Assembly: GCF_025751555.1 (NCBI RefSeq)
Contig: NZ_JAOWLB010000008.1
Location: 62,001-126,000 of the forward strand
Origin: Ruegeria aquimaris
GTDB taxonomy: Bacteria; Pseudomonadota; Alphaproteobacteria; Rhodobacterales; Rhodobacteraceae
Length of the DNA: 64,000 nt
Reading direction: 5' to 3'
Positions 1 to 9,907 of the stretch are shown here, in pieces. The notes beneath the pieces were generated by a model, which saw only the letters and a list, made by a program, of their open reading frames with translations, did not search any database and was not told where the DNA came from. A program made the translations under genes and the position numbers. Position 1 is the stretch's first letter; the number at the start of each line of letters is the position of its first letter.

Positions 1-88
1 GAATTATTTGCGGATGAGGGGTAGCGGCGCCCTGAAATCTCCCAATTTCGGCACTACATTCCCCGCGGGCAGCAAAAGGAACCTTGAA

Positions 89-310
89 ATGAACATGAAC
101 CAACTGATCGACATGATTGTGCGCACGGTCATTCGGCGGGCGGTCAACTCGGGTGTGAACGCAGGCTTCGACGCCGTGTCGAAGCTTGGGCAGAGAAGTG
201 GTCCGGGACCGACGGACATGGACGAGGCCAAGTCGCAACCGGATCCCGAGCGCGAAAAGCTGCGCGCGATGCGTCAGGCACGCCGCGCCGCTCGGTCTTC
301 GCAAGGGTAG
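89..310 (+). CDS. small conserved-looking hypothetical protein (73 aa)
   Basis: I do not recognise a function. The ATG at 89 is preferred over an upstream in-frame ATG at 8 because an AAAAGGA ribosome-binding sequence lies 8 nt before it. The product starts MNMNQLIDMIVRTVIRRAV and has an amphipathic N-terminal half with positive charge, then a Gly/Pro turn and an Arg/Lys-rich tail (EREKLRAMRQARRAARS). It has no signal peptide and no clear membrane span. It ends 9 nt before the stop of the convergent dcd gene. Small basic proteins of this kind are common as lineage-specific hypotheticals in Rhodobacteraceae; the coding call rests on the RBS and frame. Confidence 0.6.
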   Translation: MNMNQLIDMIVRTVIRRAVNSGVNAGFDAVSKLGQRSGPGPTDMDEAKSQPDPEREKLRAMRQARRAARSSQG

Positions 311-319
311 AGCAGCCGT

Positions 320-1399
320 TCAGCCCGGGGTCTTGAAGTGTTTCGAGAGCTTCAGCCCCTGACCCTGATAGTTCGATGCGATGCCTGCGCCGTAAAGCTG
401 CGTCGGGCGCTCTGCCATTTTCTCGTAGACCAGCCTGCCGACGATCTGACCGTGTTCCAGCACAAACGGTGCCTCATGGCAGCGCACCTCCAGAACACCG
501 CGTGAGCCGGCGCCGCCGGCCTCTGTATGGCCGAATCCGGGGTCGAAAAAGCCCGCGTAATGCACCCGGAATTCGCCCACCATGGCAAGGTAAGGTGCCA
601 TTTCGGCAGCGTAGAGCGGCGGAATATGCACGGCCTCGCGGCTCACAAGAATGTAGAACGCACCAGGGTCGAGAATGATGCGTCCATCGCTGGTGCGCAC
701 TTCCTCCCAGTACTCCGAGGGCTCATAGGCGGCAATCCGGTCCAGATCTATGACGCCGGTATGGGGTTTGGCCCGATACCCCACCAGATCGCTGCCGGGC
801 AGACGCAGATCGACGGAAAAGCCTAACCCGTCGTGAATGACGGCAGGGCCATCGACCAGGGGCGTCTGGGCGTGCAGGGCGCGCAGATCTTCGTCGCTCA
901 GGCTGACCTGGCCGCTGCGAAAACGAATCTGGTTCAGTCGCATCCCCGGCCGCACCAGAACCGAAAAGGACCTGGGGCAGATTTCGGCATAGAGCGGGCC
1001 GCAATACCCGGCGGGAATCCGGTCGAACTCCGTCCCACCATCGGTAATGGTCCGTGTCAGCAGGTCGAGCCTTCCGGTCGAGCTTTTGGCATTGGCGACG
1101 GCGCTGACATCCTCGGGCAAGGCCAGTGCTTCCATGAGCGGAACCAGATAGACGCATCCTTTTTCGAGAACCGCGCCCTGGCTCAGGTCGATCCGATGCA
1201 TCTCGAACTCGTTCAGGCGGCTGGAAACGCTGTTTCCGGCCCCGGCCAGAAACGAGGCACGCACGCGATACGCGACGTTTCCCAATCGAAGATCGAGGCT
1301 TGCGGGCTGAACTTGTGCCGGCAGTACCGGCTGCACCGCGCGGATTTGACCGGCGCCGATCATGGCTTCGATCTGCTGGTTCGGACAAACGCCTGTCAT
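320..1399 (-). CDS. dcd: 2'-deoxycytidine 5'-triphosphate deaminase, long alphaproteobacterial form
   Basis: Deaminates dCTP to dUTP for thymidylate synthesis. The 359-aa length is about twice the classical 190-aa Dcd and matches the alphaproteobacterial form with two dUTPase-like beta folds in one chain. The N-terminal half contains the fold signature PASLDLRLG (about residues 32-40) and the substrate-site region NAKSSTGRLDL (about 103-113) followed by TDGGTEFDRIPAGY and YAEI. The second half repeats the fold (VDLRLPGSDL, and a late GLKLSKHF tail). The gene is transcribed convergently with the small ORF at 89-310, and a tRNA-Pro lies upstream on the same strand. Function is assigned from family motifs. 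Confidence 0.92.
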   Translation of the reverse strand: MTGVCPNQQIEAMIGAGQIRAVQPVLPAQVQPASLDLRLGNVAYRVRASFLAGAGNSVSSRLNEFEMHRIDLSQGAVLEKGCVYLVPLMEALALPEDVSAVANAKSSTGRLDLLTRTITDGGTEFDRIPAGYCGPLYAEICPRSFSVLVRPGMRLNQIRFRSGQVSLSDEDLRALHAQTPLVDGPAVIHDGLGFSVDLRLPGSDLVGYRAKPHTGVIDLDRIAAYEPSEYWEEVRTSDGRIILDPGAFYILVSREAVHIPPLYAAEMAPYLAMVGEFRVHYAGFFDPGFGHTEAGGAGSRGVLEVRCHEAPFVLEHGQIVGRLVYEKMAERPTQLYGAGIASNYQGQGLKLSKHFKTPG

Positions 1400-1460
1400 C
1401 CCATTTCCCCCGTCTTCCAGAGGCCCTGGTTTGCCATTTTTTCGTTACGTCGGTGTGATT

Positions 1461-1537
1461 TGGTCGGGCTAGCAGGACTCGAACCTGCGACCTTCCGTCC
1501 CCCAGACGGACGCGCTACCAGGCTGCGCCATAGCCCG
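1461..1537 (-). tRNA. tRNA-Pro (anticodon GGG)
   Basis: Read on the minus strand this 77-nt gene starts CGGGCTATGGCGCAGCCTGG and ends with an encoded CCA. The 7-bp acceptor arm (CGGGCTA/TAGCCCG) is perfect. The T arm has GCAGG-TTCGAGT-CCTGC. The anticodon stem TCCGT/ACGGA encloses the loop CTGGGGG, giving anticodon GGG, which reads CCC/CCU proline codons. Position 1 C paired with the discriminator-side G and the D-loop GCAGCCTGGTAGC are typical of bacterial tRNA-Pro. It sits between merR and dcd on the same strand. Confidence 0.97.
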
Positions 1538-1598
1538 ACGTTGGAGTGTTCATACCGGTTTTCGCGGCAGGGGCAAGGGGAAAACATAACCTTTTTCG

Positions 1599-2321
1599 TT
1601 ACCCTGCCTGCCGGGAGAGCCAGCCTTTCAACTGATCGACCAGGGGCTCGATTTCCGGTGTCGCATCCGGGGGCAGGTTTGTGACTTGCGCCAGCAATCC
1701 AAGCAGTCCGGGTTGAATTTCGGTCTCTTCTTCATGCGCAGTCTCGCGCTGACCGTCGGTCCGAGACTGGGGCTCGTCTTTCGGTCTTGGATCGTCCGCG
1801 CGCTGCTCCGACGCGGACAGGGTCACGATGTCGACACCCTCCGCCATGTCATCGCCATCGATATCCTCCGGCGCGTCCGAGTCATCCGTTTCCGAAGCTT
1901 CCGAGACGATATCGGGGAACAGGGAACCGAGGCTGTTTTCCTCGCCCAGATCCATGTCGATCTGCACAGCCCCGGACGGTACCTGTTTGGGGGCGTTGAA
2001 TCGGACGACATTGCCGCTGTCTTCCAACTCGGCGCCCGCCGAATCGTCCAGGCCCTGTGATAAGGACGCGATATGAGCTACGCCTTGCTCGCGCAGAATT
2101 TTCTGGACACCCTTGATGGTCATGCCATCTTCGTGCAGCAGCTTCTTGATCCCGCCCAGCAACAGCATGTCCGCCGGACGATAATAGCGTCGTCCACCGG
2201 CGCGTTTCACCGGTTTGACCTGGCTGAACTTGCTTTCCCAGAACCGCAGAACATGCGCCTGAACACCGAGCCATTCCGCGACTTCGGAGATGGTACGAAA
2301 TGCATCCGGCGATTTGCTCAT
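1599..2321 (-). CDS. MerR-family transcriptional regulator next to ihfA
   Basis: A 240-aa DNA-binding protein. Residues about 8-75 form a MerR winged helix ([20 protein letters not shown], then [14 protein letters not shown]). The C-terminal two thirds are acidic and low in complexity, without the cysteine ligands of metal-sensing MerR proteins. Start ATG at 2321 follows ihfA by 16 nt, so the two are probably cotranscribed. This ihfA-merR pairing recurs in alphaproteobacteria; the target genes are unknown. The role as a regulator is inferred from the domain only. Confidence 0.88.
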   Translation of the reverse strand: MSKSPDAFRTISEVAEWLGVQAHVLRFWESKFSQVKPVKRAGGRRYYRPADMLLLGGIKKLLHEDGMTIKGVQKILREQGVAHIASLSQGLDDSAGAELEDSGNVVRFNAPKQVPSGAVQIDMDLGEENSLGSLFPDIVSEASETDDSDAPEDIDGDDMAEGVDIVTLSASEQRADDPRPKDEPQSRTDGQRETAHEEETEIQPGLLGLLAQVTNLPPDATPEIEPLVDQLKGWLSRQAG

Positions 2322-2337
2322 GAGCTATGCCTTTGAC

Positions 2338-2640
2338 CTACTTGCGGTTTCCGGCCGCGACTCGTTCCTTCATCAAATGCGAAGGGCGGAAGGTCAGAAC
2401 CCGACGGGGCTGGATCGGCACCTCTTCGCCGGTTTTTGGATTGCGGCCAACACGGGCGGTTTTTTCCCGTACGCTGAACGTCCCGAATGACGAGATCTTC
2501 ACCTGTTCGCCGCGCACCAGCGCGTCCGACATATGATTCAGCATGCTCTCGACCAGTTGCGCGCTTTCGTTGCGCGAAAGACCGACCTCGCGAAAAACCG
2601 CTTCGCTCAAATCCATTCGTGTCAGAGTTTTGTCACTCAT
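2338..2640 (-). CDS. ihfA: integration host factor subunit alpha
   Basis: Subunit of the IHF heterodimer that bends DNA in replication, recombination and sigma-54 promoters. The protein (100 aa from [11 protein letters not shown]) shows the IHF/HU fold: [14 protein letters not shown], the HU signature region [14 protein letters not shown], and the DNA-intercalating arm [23 protein letters not shown] with its proline. An in-frame start 60 nt further upstream would add a Rhodobacterales-atypical tail, so the ATG at 2640 is chosen. It follows fabH by 86 nt in the yceD-rpmF-plsX-fabH-ihfA-merR run, a known alphaproteobacterial arrangement. Confidence 0.95.
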   Translation of the reverse strand: MSDKTLTRMDLSEAVFREVGLSRNESAQLVESMLNHMSDALVRGEQVKISSFGTFSVREKTARVGRNPKTGEEVPIQPRRVLTFRPSHLMKERVAAGNRK

Positions 2641-2726
2641 GCGGGACCCCCGTGCTGTTGTGAGAGCATAGGGTGTGGGGAAAATCCCTGTCAATATCAA
2701 TGAATTGCAAAGCGCAGGTTAGGCCG

Positions 2727-3698
2727 TTACCAGCGCAGCACCACGGCCCCCCAGGCAAGGCCGCCGCCAATCGCCTCGGTCACAACCAGATCGCCCTGTT
2801 TGATCTGGCCGCGCTGCTTACCCACAGACAGGGCAAGCGGGATCGAGGCGGCCGACGTGTTGCCGTGGTCCTGGACCGTGACAACCACCTTGTCCATCGG
2901 CAGGCCCATCTTTTTCGCGGTGCCTTGGATGATGCGGATATTGGCCTGATGTGGCACGATCCAGTCAACATCGGTACTGTGCAAACCGGCTTTTTCCAAA
3001 GCTGTTTCAGCGGTTTGCGCCAGTTTTTCAACAGCATGGCGGAACACCTGGTTGCCCTGCATGCGCAAATAACCGGTTGTTTGCGTCGACACGCCGCCAT
3101 CGACATAAAGCAGGTCGCGATAGCGCCCGTCCGAATTCAGATCGACGGCAAGTATGCCTCGGTCCTGCGGGGTGCCCGACGATTCTTCGGCCTCCAGAAC
3201 CAGCGCTCCGGCGCCATCTCCGAACAGGACACAGGTCGAACGGTCGGTCCAGTCCATGATCCGGCTGAACGTCTCGGCGCCGATCACCAGGACCCGTTTC
3301 GCCTGACCCGAAACGATCAATGCATTGGCGTTGCTCAGCGCATAGACAAAACCGGCGCAGACGGCCTGCACGTCAAAGGCATAGCCATTGGTCATGCCAA
3401 GGCGGGCCTGCACCATGGTCGCGGCAGAGGGAAAGGTCAGATCTGCGGTCGACGTCGCCAGCACGATTGCGTCGATCTGATCCGCGCGCAGCCCGGCATC
3501 CGCCAGAGCCGCCTGCGCGGCCTTGGTGGCAAGATCCGACGTGGTTTCGCCCTCGGCCGCGAAATGGCGCCTTTCGATGCCGGACCGGCTGCGGATCCAA
3601 TCGTCCGTCGTATCCAGTGTCTTTTCGAACTCGGAGTTGGGAACGACTCGGGCGGGAAGATAGTGCCCGACCCCTTTTACGACTGCTCGGCCTGTCAT
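2727..3698 (-). CDS. fabH: beta-ketoacyl-ACP synthase III
   Basis: Condenses acetyl-CoA (or short acyl-CoA) with malonyl-ACP to start fatty-acid synthesis. At 323 aa from the ATG at 3698 it has the usual FabH length. The catalytic triad is visible: Cys114 in QAVCAGF, His250 in VPHQANIRI and Asn280 in DHGNTSA; the Gly-rich C-terminus IGGGLAWGAVVLRW is typical. An upstream in-frame start would extend into plsX and is rejected. The gap to the plsX stop is 4 nt, which indicates translational coupling. Confidence 0.97.
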   Translation of the reverse strand: MTGRAVVKGVGHYLPARVVPNSEFEKTLDTTDDWIRSRSGIERRHFAAEGETTSDLATKAAQAALADAGLRADQIDAIVLATSTADLTFPSAATMVQARLGMTNGYAFDVQAVCAGFVYALSNANALIVSGQAKRVLVIGAETFSRIMDWTDRSTCVLFGDGAGALVLEAEESSGTPQDRGILAVDLNSDGRYRDLLYVDGGVSTQTTGYLRMQGNQVFRHAVEKLAQTAETALEKAGLHSTDVDWIVPHQANIRIIQGTAKKMGLPMDKVVVTVQDHGNTSAASIPLALSVGKQRGQIKQGDLVVTEAIGGGLAWGAVVLRW

Positions 3699-3702
3699 CG
3701 GA

Positions 3703-4821
3703 TCAGTTGCTTTCTTGTTCTTTGTTCGTGGCCGCCTCTGCGACCGTTGCGACATCCTGCGTCAGTTCGGCGACAGAGGCAACGCGGGCCGCGAGCCTTT
3801 CGGCAAAACCGGATCGCGCCAGCGTGAAGGCCAGTTTTATCGCGGCCGAAACACCGGTGGCATCGGCGCTGCCATGTGATTTGATCACGGTGCCGTTCAG
3901 CCCCAGAAACACCCCGCCATTCACCCGGCGAGGATCAATACGCTTGCTCAGGCGACGCAAAGAGGTGACGGCCAGCACCGAAGCCAGGCGGGAGAGCAGC
4001 GAATACTGGAACGCCTCGCGCAGTTGCGAGGCGATCATGCGCGCGGTGCCTTCGCCGGTCTTGATCGCGACATTGCCGGTGAAGCCGTCGGTCACGATCA
4101 CATCGCAGCGGGTGCCCGGAATGTCGCTGCCTTCGACGAATCCCACGAATTCGAAATTCGCGGGTTCCGCATATTGCGCGATAAGCGCCTGCGCCTCTTT
4201 CAACTCGGCGCGGCCCTTGTGCTCTTCGGTGCCGACGTTCAGCAGGCCGACACGCGGGCGCGCCAGCTGCATGCCGTTGCGGGCATAAGAGGCTCCCATC
4301 AGCGCGTATTGCAGCAGGTCGGGCGCATCGGCGCGGATGTCGGCGCCGGCATCGAGCAGAACGTTGAACCCCTGAGGATTGCGCGAGGGAAACAGAATCG
4401 CAATCGCCGGGCGGGTTACCCCTGGCAACCGCCGCAGCCGCAGCATGCTGAGCGCCATCAGCGCACCGGTGTTGCCGCAGCTTACCGCACCCGCGGCCTC
4501 GCCCGAGCGCACCGATTCGAGCGTCGACCACATCGACGTGTTCTTGCCGTTGCGGACGACCTGGCTTGGCTTGTCCTCCATCGTGACGACGTCCGGACAA
4601 TCACGAAAAACGACGCGCCCATCCAGGACACGTCGTTTCGCCACCAGGTCTCGCAGCGTTTCTTCGGGGCCGTGCAAGATGAACCCCAGTTCGGGGTTCT
4701 TCTCTGCTGAATTTGCAATCCCTGCCACCACGACCGAAGGACCCGCGTCCCCGCCCATAGCGTCAACCGAGATGATGATCTTTCCGGTCGCCGTGCCGGT
4801 CTGATCGGGCTGAGCTGTCAT
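3703..4821 (-). CDS. plsX: phosphate acyltransferase PlsX
   Basis: Converts acyl-ACP to acyl-phosphate, the donor for PlsY in phospholipid synthesis. The 372-aa protein carries the family hallmarks: IISVDAMGGDAGP near residue 16, SCGNTGALMALSMLRL in the middle, LLDAGADIRADAPDLLQYALMG, and the late DGFTGNVAIKTGEG motif. The order rpmF-plsX-fabH is widely conserved in bacteria and links ribosome production with lipid synthesis. The rpmF stop lies 24 nt upstream. Start choice (ATG at 4821) gives a short variable tail before the conserved IIISVDAMGGD. Confidence 0.97.
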   Translation of the reverse strand: MTAQPDQTGTATGKIIISVDAMGGDAGPSVVVAGIANSAEKNPELGFILHGPEETLRDLVAKRRVLDGRVVFRDCPDVVTMEDKPSQVVRNGKNTSMWSTLESVRSGEAAGAVSCGNTGALMALSMLRLRRLPGVTRPAIAILFPSRNPQGFNVLLDAGADIRADAPDLLQYALMGASYARNGMQLARPRVGLLNVGTEEHKGRAELKEAQALIAQYAEPANFEFVGFVEGSDIPGTRCDVIVTDGFTGNVAIKTGEGTARMIASQLREAFQYSLLSRLASVLAVTSLRRLSKRIDPRRVNGGVFLGLNGTVIKSHGSADATGVSAAIKLAFTLARSGFAERLAARVASVAELTQDVATVAEAATNKEQESN

Positions 4822-4845
4822 GCCGTGGCCTGCTCAGGGACGCGC

Positions 4846-5052
4846 TCAGGCCGCGTCTTCGTCCAGCTCGATCTCGTCGGCCTGAGCGACGACTTCGCGG
4901 TCGTCATAATGGCCGCAGGCGCCACACACGTGGTGGGGCCGCTTCAGCTCGCCGCAGTTCGGGCATTCATTCGGGTTGGCAGCAACCAGGGCGTCATGCG
5001 CACGGCGCATGTTGCGACGCGATTTGGATACTTTGTTCTGTTGGACAGCCAT
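4846..5052 (-). CDS. rpmF: 50S ribosomal protein L32
   Basis: A 68-aa large-subunit ribosomal protein. It begins [20 protein letters not shown] and has two zinc-ribbon cysteine pairs (CPNC and CGAC, around HHV), so it is the zinc-binding paralogue type. The acidic C-terminus (EIELDEDAA) is usual for alphaproteobacterial L32. It lies between yceD and plsX on the same strand. The 208 nt upstream of it hold no gene; a promoter there is likely but I see no convincing -35/-10 pair. Confidence 0.97.
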   Translation of the reverse strand: MAVQQNKVSKSRRNMRRAHDALVAANPNECPNCGELKRPHHVCGACGHYDDREVVAQADEIELDEDAA

Positions 5053-5260
5053 GGTCTCAACCTTTGTCTTAACTGAGGGCCCCGGACAAAGCCGTGGGCC
5101 GGTTTCATTCTTCGTTTCCTAGAAGGTGTGACGAGCGTTTAGGCTGCCGCCCGCGCGTTGTCCAACCCTAAATCCGATTGAGCGCGCGAAAATACTGCGA
5201 TTCTCGCCACGTTCAAGGGGTTTTTCTGGCCGCCCCCTATCGCAGGTTTCCAGGCCCTTG

Positions 5261-5797
5261 TCATGGGTCTTTTTTCAGGCTGTCGCGCAACGCGGCCAAA
5301 CCGGCAAAGGGACGGGTCTCCTCGTCGGTCATCGCCTTTTTGCCCGGCTCGGCGAACACTGCCTCGACCAGTTCGACACCGTCCTTGCGGGGATAGACAG
5401 GCAGTGCCAGCGCCAGCGCCTCGGTCATGACCGTCTCTAGATTGATGACGGGCCCGAGCGGCTCGGCTTCGTCGTTGTCGGGCATTTCGGCTTCTTCTTC
5501 GTCCGGGTCCGACCAGTCGGCAAGAAACAGCCGGCGCACCTCTGTGTCGATCCGGGTTGTCACCGGTTCCAGCGTCACGACACAGGGCTGCACCACCGTT
5601 GCGCCCAGCATTGCGGTCAGGCGCCAGTCGCGTTTGCCCTGGGCGCGGAGGTCCCCGACAAAAGAGAGCTTTCTCAGCCCATCGAGGCCAAGCGCGCGCG
5701 CAAGTTCGCCCAGGCCAGCCGAATCCGGCCTGAGTGAGAAGGTCGTGGCCCTGTTTTGCGGCAGATCCGAGACCCGCAGCACGGTTTCGTCAGTCAT
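5261..5797 (-). CDS. YceD/DUF177 family protein (178 aa)
   Basis: Member of the YceD family that precedes rpmF in most proteobacteria; the E. coli protein is linked to 23S rRNA accumulation. Conserved elements are the core RLTAMLGATVVQPCVVTLEPV (about residues 80-100) with the family Cys, and the late ALALPVYPRKDG. The ATG at 5797 (MTDETVLRVSD) is used because the preceding in-frame extension has no RBS and would run close to the divergent bamE. The protein is acidic in its middle (DPDEEEAEMPDNDEAE). Function in this organism is inferred from family and position. Confidence 0.88.
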   Translation of the reverse strand: MTDETVLRVSDLPQNRATTFSLRPDSAGLGELARALGLDGLRKLSFVGDLRAQGKRDWRLTAMLGATVVQPCVVTLEPVTTRIDTEVRRLFLADWSDPDEEEAEMPDNDEAEPLGPVINLETVMTEALALALPVYPRKDGVELVEAVFAEPGKKAMTDEETRPFAGLAALRDSLKKDP

Positions 5798-5881
5798 CAA
5801 GTGGCTTTCGTCTGTTGAACCGAAGCAAAGGTTTCTGTAATCGGGATAAAAGGCGCGCAAGGCCAAGGCAAGGGGGCAGGA

Positions 5882-6349
5882 ATGTCAAAGACCGCAGGGC
5901 TGTTGAAACCGGTGTTCCGTATCCTCGCGATCGGTATCACCGTCGGCGTTGTGACCGCCTGCACCGCCATCTACCGAAATCACGGCTATGTTCCGACCGA
6001 AGAGGAACTGGCTGCGATCACCGTGGGCGTGGACACGCGCGACAGCGTGCTCGAAGCGGTGGGGTCCCCCAGCTCCTCAGGCCTGCTGAATGAAAGCGGC
6101 TATTTTTATGTTTCGACTCGCATGCGCCACTATGGCGCCCGCGCCCCTCAGGTGGTGTCGCGCCAGTTGGTTGCGATCAGCTTTGACCAGCGTGGCGTTG
6201 TGCGCAACATCGAGCGTTTCGGGCTGGAAGACGGCCGTGTGATCGCGCTGGATCGCCGGGTGACCAGTTCCAGCATCGAGGACAAGACCTTCCTGCGGCA
6301 GCTTTTGGGCAATATCGGCACCTTCAACCCCGCCAATGTGATCAACTGA
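5882..6349 (+). CDS. bamE: outer membrane assembly lipoprotein BamE (SmpA/OmlA family)
   Basis: Lipoprotein subunit of the BAM complex that inserts beta-barrel proteins in the outer membrane. The 155-aa precursor has a basic N-terminus, a hydrophobic segment and a lipobox VTAC with Cys27 as the lipidated residue. The SmpA/OmlA domain follows, with GYVPTEEELAAITVGVDTRDSVLEAVGSPS and YVSTRM. It is divergent from yceD. It belongs with the surA and lptD genes elsewhere in the window as outer-membrane biogenesis machinery. Confidence 0.93.
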   Translation: MSKTAGLLKPVFRILAIGITVGVVTACTAIYRNHGYVPTEEELAAITVGVDTRDSVLEAVGSPSSSGLLNESGYFYVSTRMRHYGARAPQVVSRQLVAISFDQRGVVRNIERFGLEDGRVIALDRRVTSSSIEDKTFLRQLLGNIGTFNPANVIN

Positions 6350-6370
6350 CCGGCGCCGTTTCCGGTCCGC

Positions 6371-6392
6371 CTGTCACCGGCCTGTCACGCTC
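6371..6392 (+). promoter_or_regulatory. Pho-box-like direct repeat (PhoB site candidate)
   Basis: Two copies of CTGTCAC start at 6371 and 6382, exactly 11 bp apart (CTGTCAC-CGGC-CTGTCAC). The established PhoB box is two 11-bp direct repeats beginning CTGTCAT/C, so 12 of 14 core positions agree and the second repeat fits the consensus in full. It ends about 57 bp before the start codon of the OlsB/GlsB-like gene. Assignment to PhoB is inference. Confidence 0.6.
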
Positions 6393-6448
6393 TTGTGTGA
6401 CGGGGCAGAGCGCAATAGCTTTGGTTTGATCTCGCAAAGGACCGGGTC

Positions 6449-7189
6449 ATGAGTGACGCTGTGCTGTTGAGTAAGGGCCGCTATCGCGCACGGCTTGCGG
6501 CGTCGCCCGGGGATTTGCTGCTGGCGCAACAGTTGCGCACACTGGCTTTTGGCACGCGGGACCTGGATCAGGACCGGTTCGACACGATCTGTGAACATGT
6601 CCTGATAGAGGACATGAGTGAAAACGGGTCTCTGGTCTGTTGCTTCCGCATGTTGATCATGCAGCGCGGCAAAGAGATCGGCGACAGCTATTCGGCGCAG
6701 TTCTATGACCTCTCCGCGCTTCAGGATTTCAACGGGCCGATGGTGGAAATGGGTCGGTTCTGCCTGCATCCCGACCGCCATGATCCCGATATCCTGCGGC
6801 TGGCTTGGGGGGCGATGACAGCCTTTGTGGATCGCAACGGGATCGAGTTGCTGTTTGGCTGCTCCTCTTTTGCGGGGACAGAGACCGACATGTATCTCGA
6901 CGCATTTGCCATGTTGAAACACCGGCATCTCGCGCCCAAGCGCTGGCTGCCGCGCGTCAAGGCGCCGGATGTCTTCCGGTTCGCGGCGCGGCTTCGGCGC
7001 AAACCGGATGCGAAAAAGGCGATGCTCAGGATGCCGCCATTGCTCAGAACCTATCTGATGATGGGGGGCTGGGTCAGCGATCATGCGGTGGTGGACCGGC
7101 AGATGAATACGCTGCACGTGTTCACCGGGGTCGAGATCGGTGCGATTCCAGCCGCGCGCAAACGGCTGTTGCGGGCGGTTGCGGGCTAG
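6449..7189 (+). CDS. OlsB-family N-acyltransferase, candidate glutamine-lipid synthase GlsB
   Basis: Predicted acyl-ACP-dependent N-acyltransferase that makes the lyso form of an aminolipid. The 246-aa protein has the GNAT-like OlsB fold: LLLAQQLRTLAFGT near the N-terminus, VEMGRFCLHPDRHDPDILRLAW (acyl-donor region), GIELLFGCSSFAGTETDMY, and a C-terminal PPLLRTYLMMGGWVSDHAV. The partner O-acyltransferase gene olsA is not beside it. In Ruegeria pomeroyi an OlsB homologue that lies after bamE was shown to be the glutamine-lipid enzyme GlsB; position and the Pho-box-like repeat upstream suggest this is its counterpart, but the choice between ornithine and glutamine substrates cannot be read from the sequence. 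Confidence 0.8.
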   Translation: MSDAVLLSKGRYRARLAASPGDLLLAQQLRTLAFGTRDLDQDRFDTICEHVLIEDMSENGSLVCCFRMLIMQRGKEIGDSYSAQFYDLSALQDFNGPMVEMGRFCLHPDRHDPDILRLAWGAMTAFVDRNGIELLFGCSSFAGTETDMYLDAFAMLKHRHLAPKRWLPRVKAPDVFRFAARLRRKPDAKKAMLRMPPLLRTYLMMGGWVSDHAVVDRQMNTLHVFTGVEIGAIPAARKRLLRAVAG

Positions 7190-7241
7190 GCTGTCCACAA
7201 GGGGCGTTGACGTCCCGCAAGGCGCGGTTTAGCTGGCGCTC

Positions 7242-9056
<1,815 letters not shown>

Positions 9057-9104
9057 ATTGACCGTTTTGTACCGGCCCGGGGGCCGGTATTGACCGTTTT
9101 GTAC
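9057..9104. repeat. partial tandem repeat, 16-bp units 32 bp apart
   Basis: The 16-mer attgaccgttttgtac occurs at 9057-9072 and again, identically, at 9089-9104. Between them lies a GC-rich palindrome. The repeat begins inside the uup stop codon region and lies between convergent uup and the SDR gene. Confidence 0.85.
9070..9089. terminator. hairpin between convergent uup and SDR genes
   Basis: TACCGGCCC (9070-9078) pairs perfectly with GGGCCGGTA (9081-9089); with a 4-nt loop this is an 8-bp GC-rich stem. On the plus strand it is followed at 9097 by a TTTT run. It probably serves as a bidirectional terminator, but the T run is short and offset. Confidence 0.5.
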
Positions 9105-9122
9105 AAGACCGTAGAGGCCGGT

Positions 9123-9878
9123 TCAGCGCATCCGCAGCGCGCCGTCGAGGCGGATGACCTCGCCGTTCAGATAGCCCATCTGCACGATGAAGGCAGCCAT
9201 GCGGCCGAACTCTTCGGGGCGGCCAAGGCGGGCCGGGCAGGTGACTTCGGCGGCAAGCGAATCCTGCGCCTCTTGCGGCAGACCGAGCAGCATGGGCGTC
9301 AGGAAGATGCCGGGCGCAATCGCCATGACACGGATGTTGTCGCGCGCCAGATCGCGGGCCATCGGCAGGGTCATGCCGACGATGCCGCCCTTGGAAGACG
9401 AGTAGGAGACCTGACCCTTTTGTCCGTCGAAGGCGGCGATGGAGGCGGTGTTGATGATCACGCCGCGTTCGCCATCGGCGTCGGGCTCGTTCCGGGCCAT
9501 CTCGGCGGCGGCCAGGCGGGCGACGTTGAAGCTGCCCAGCAGATTGACGTCGAGCGTCATCTTGAAGGTCTTGAGCGGCAGCGGGCCGTCCTTGCCCAGG
9601 GTCTTGCCGACCGTACCGATACCGGCGCAGTTCACCGCGACGGTGATCTTGCCCATCTTGGCCTTGGCATGGGCGATGGCGGCGGCGACCGAGTCTTCGC
9701 TGGTCACGTCGGTCTGGGCAAAGTGGCCGCCGATCTCGGCGGCGATCCTTTCGCCCCGCTCGGCATCGCGGTCAAAAATGGTGACTTGCGCGCCATTGGC
9801 GGCGAAATAACGGGCGGTCGCCTCGCCCAGGCCGGAAGCGCCGCCGGTGATTACGGCTGCGGTGGTGTCGAGTTGCAT
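9123..9878 (-). CDS. short-chain dehydrogenase, 3-hydroxyacyl-CoA dehydrogenase type 2-like
   Basis: NAD-dependent SDR of 251 aa. The Rossmann motif TGGASGLG (11-18), NCAGI (83-87) and the catalytic Ser146, Tyr159 and Lys163 (SYSSSKGG) are all present. Overall it resembles the HSD17B10/type 2 3-hydroxyacyl-CoA dehydrogenase group (VNLLGSFNVARLAAAEM, GVIINTASIAAFDGQKGQ). The substrate is probably a 3-hydroxyacyl-CoA in beta-oxidation, by family resemblance only. The ATG at 9878 is chosen: it follows a GGAGAG-like sequence, while the longer in-frame start runs towards the next gene. Confidence 0.87.
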   Translation of the reverse strand: MQLDTTAAVITGGASGLGEATARYFAANGAQVTIFDRDAERGERIAAEIGGHFAQTDVTSEDSVAAAIAHAKAKMGKITVAVNCAGIGTVGKTLGKDGPLPLKTFKMTLDVNLLGSFNVARLAAAEMARNEPDADGERGVIINTASIAAFDGQKGQVSYSSSKGGIVGMTLPMARDLARDNIRVMAIAPGIFLTPMLLGLPQEAQDSLAAEVTCPARLGRPEEFGRMAAFIVQMGYLNGEVIRLDGALRMR

Positions 9879-9907
9879 GGGCCTCTCTCCCTGATATGAA
9901 CATGTGT

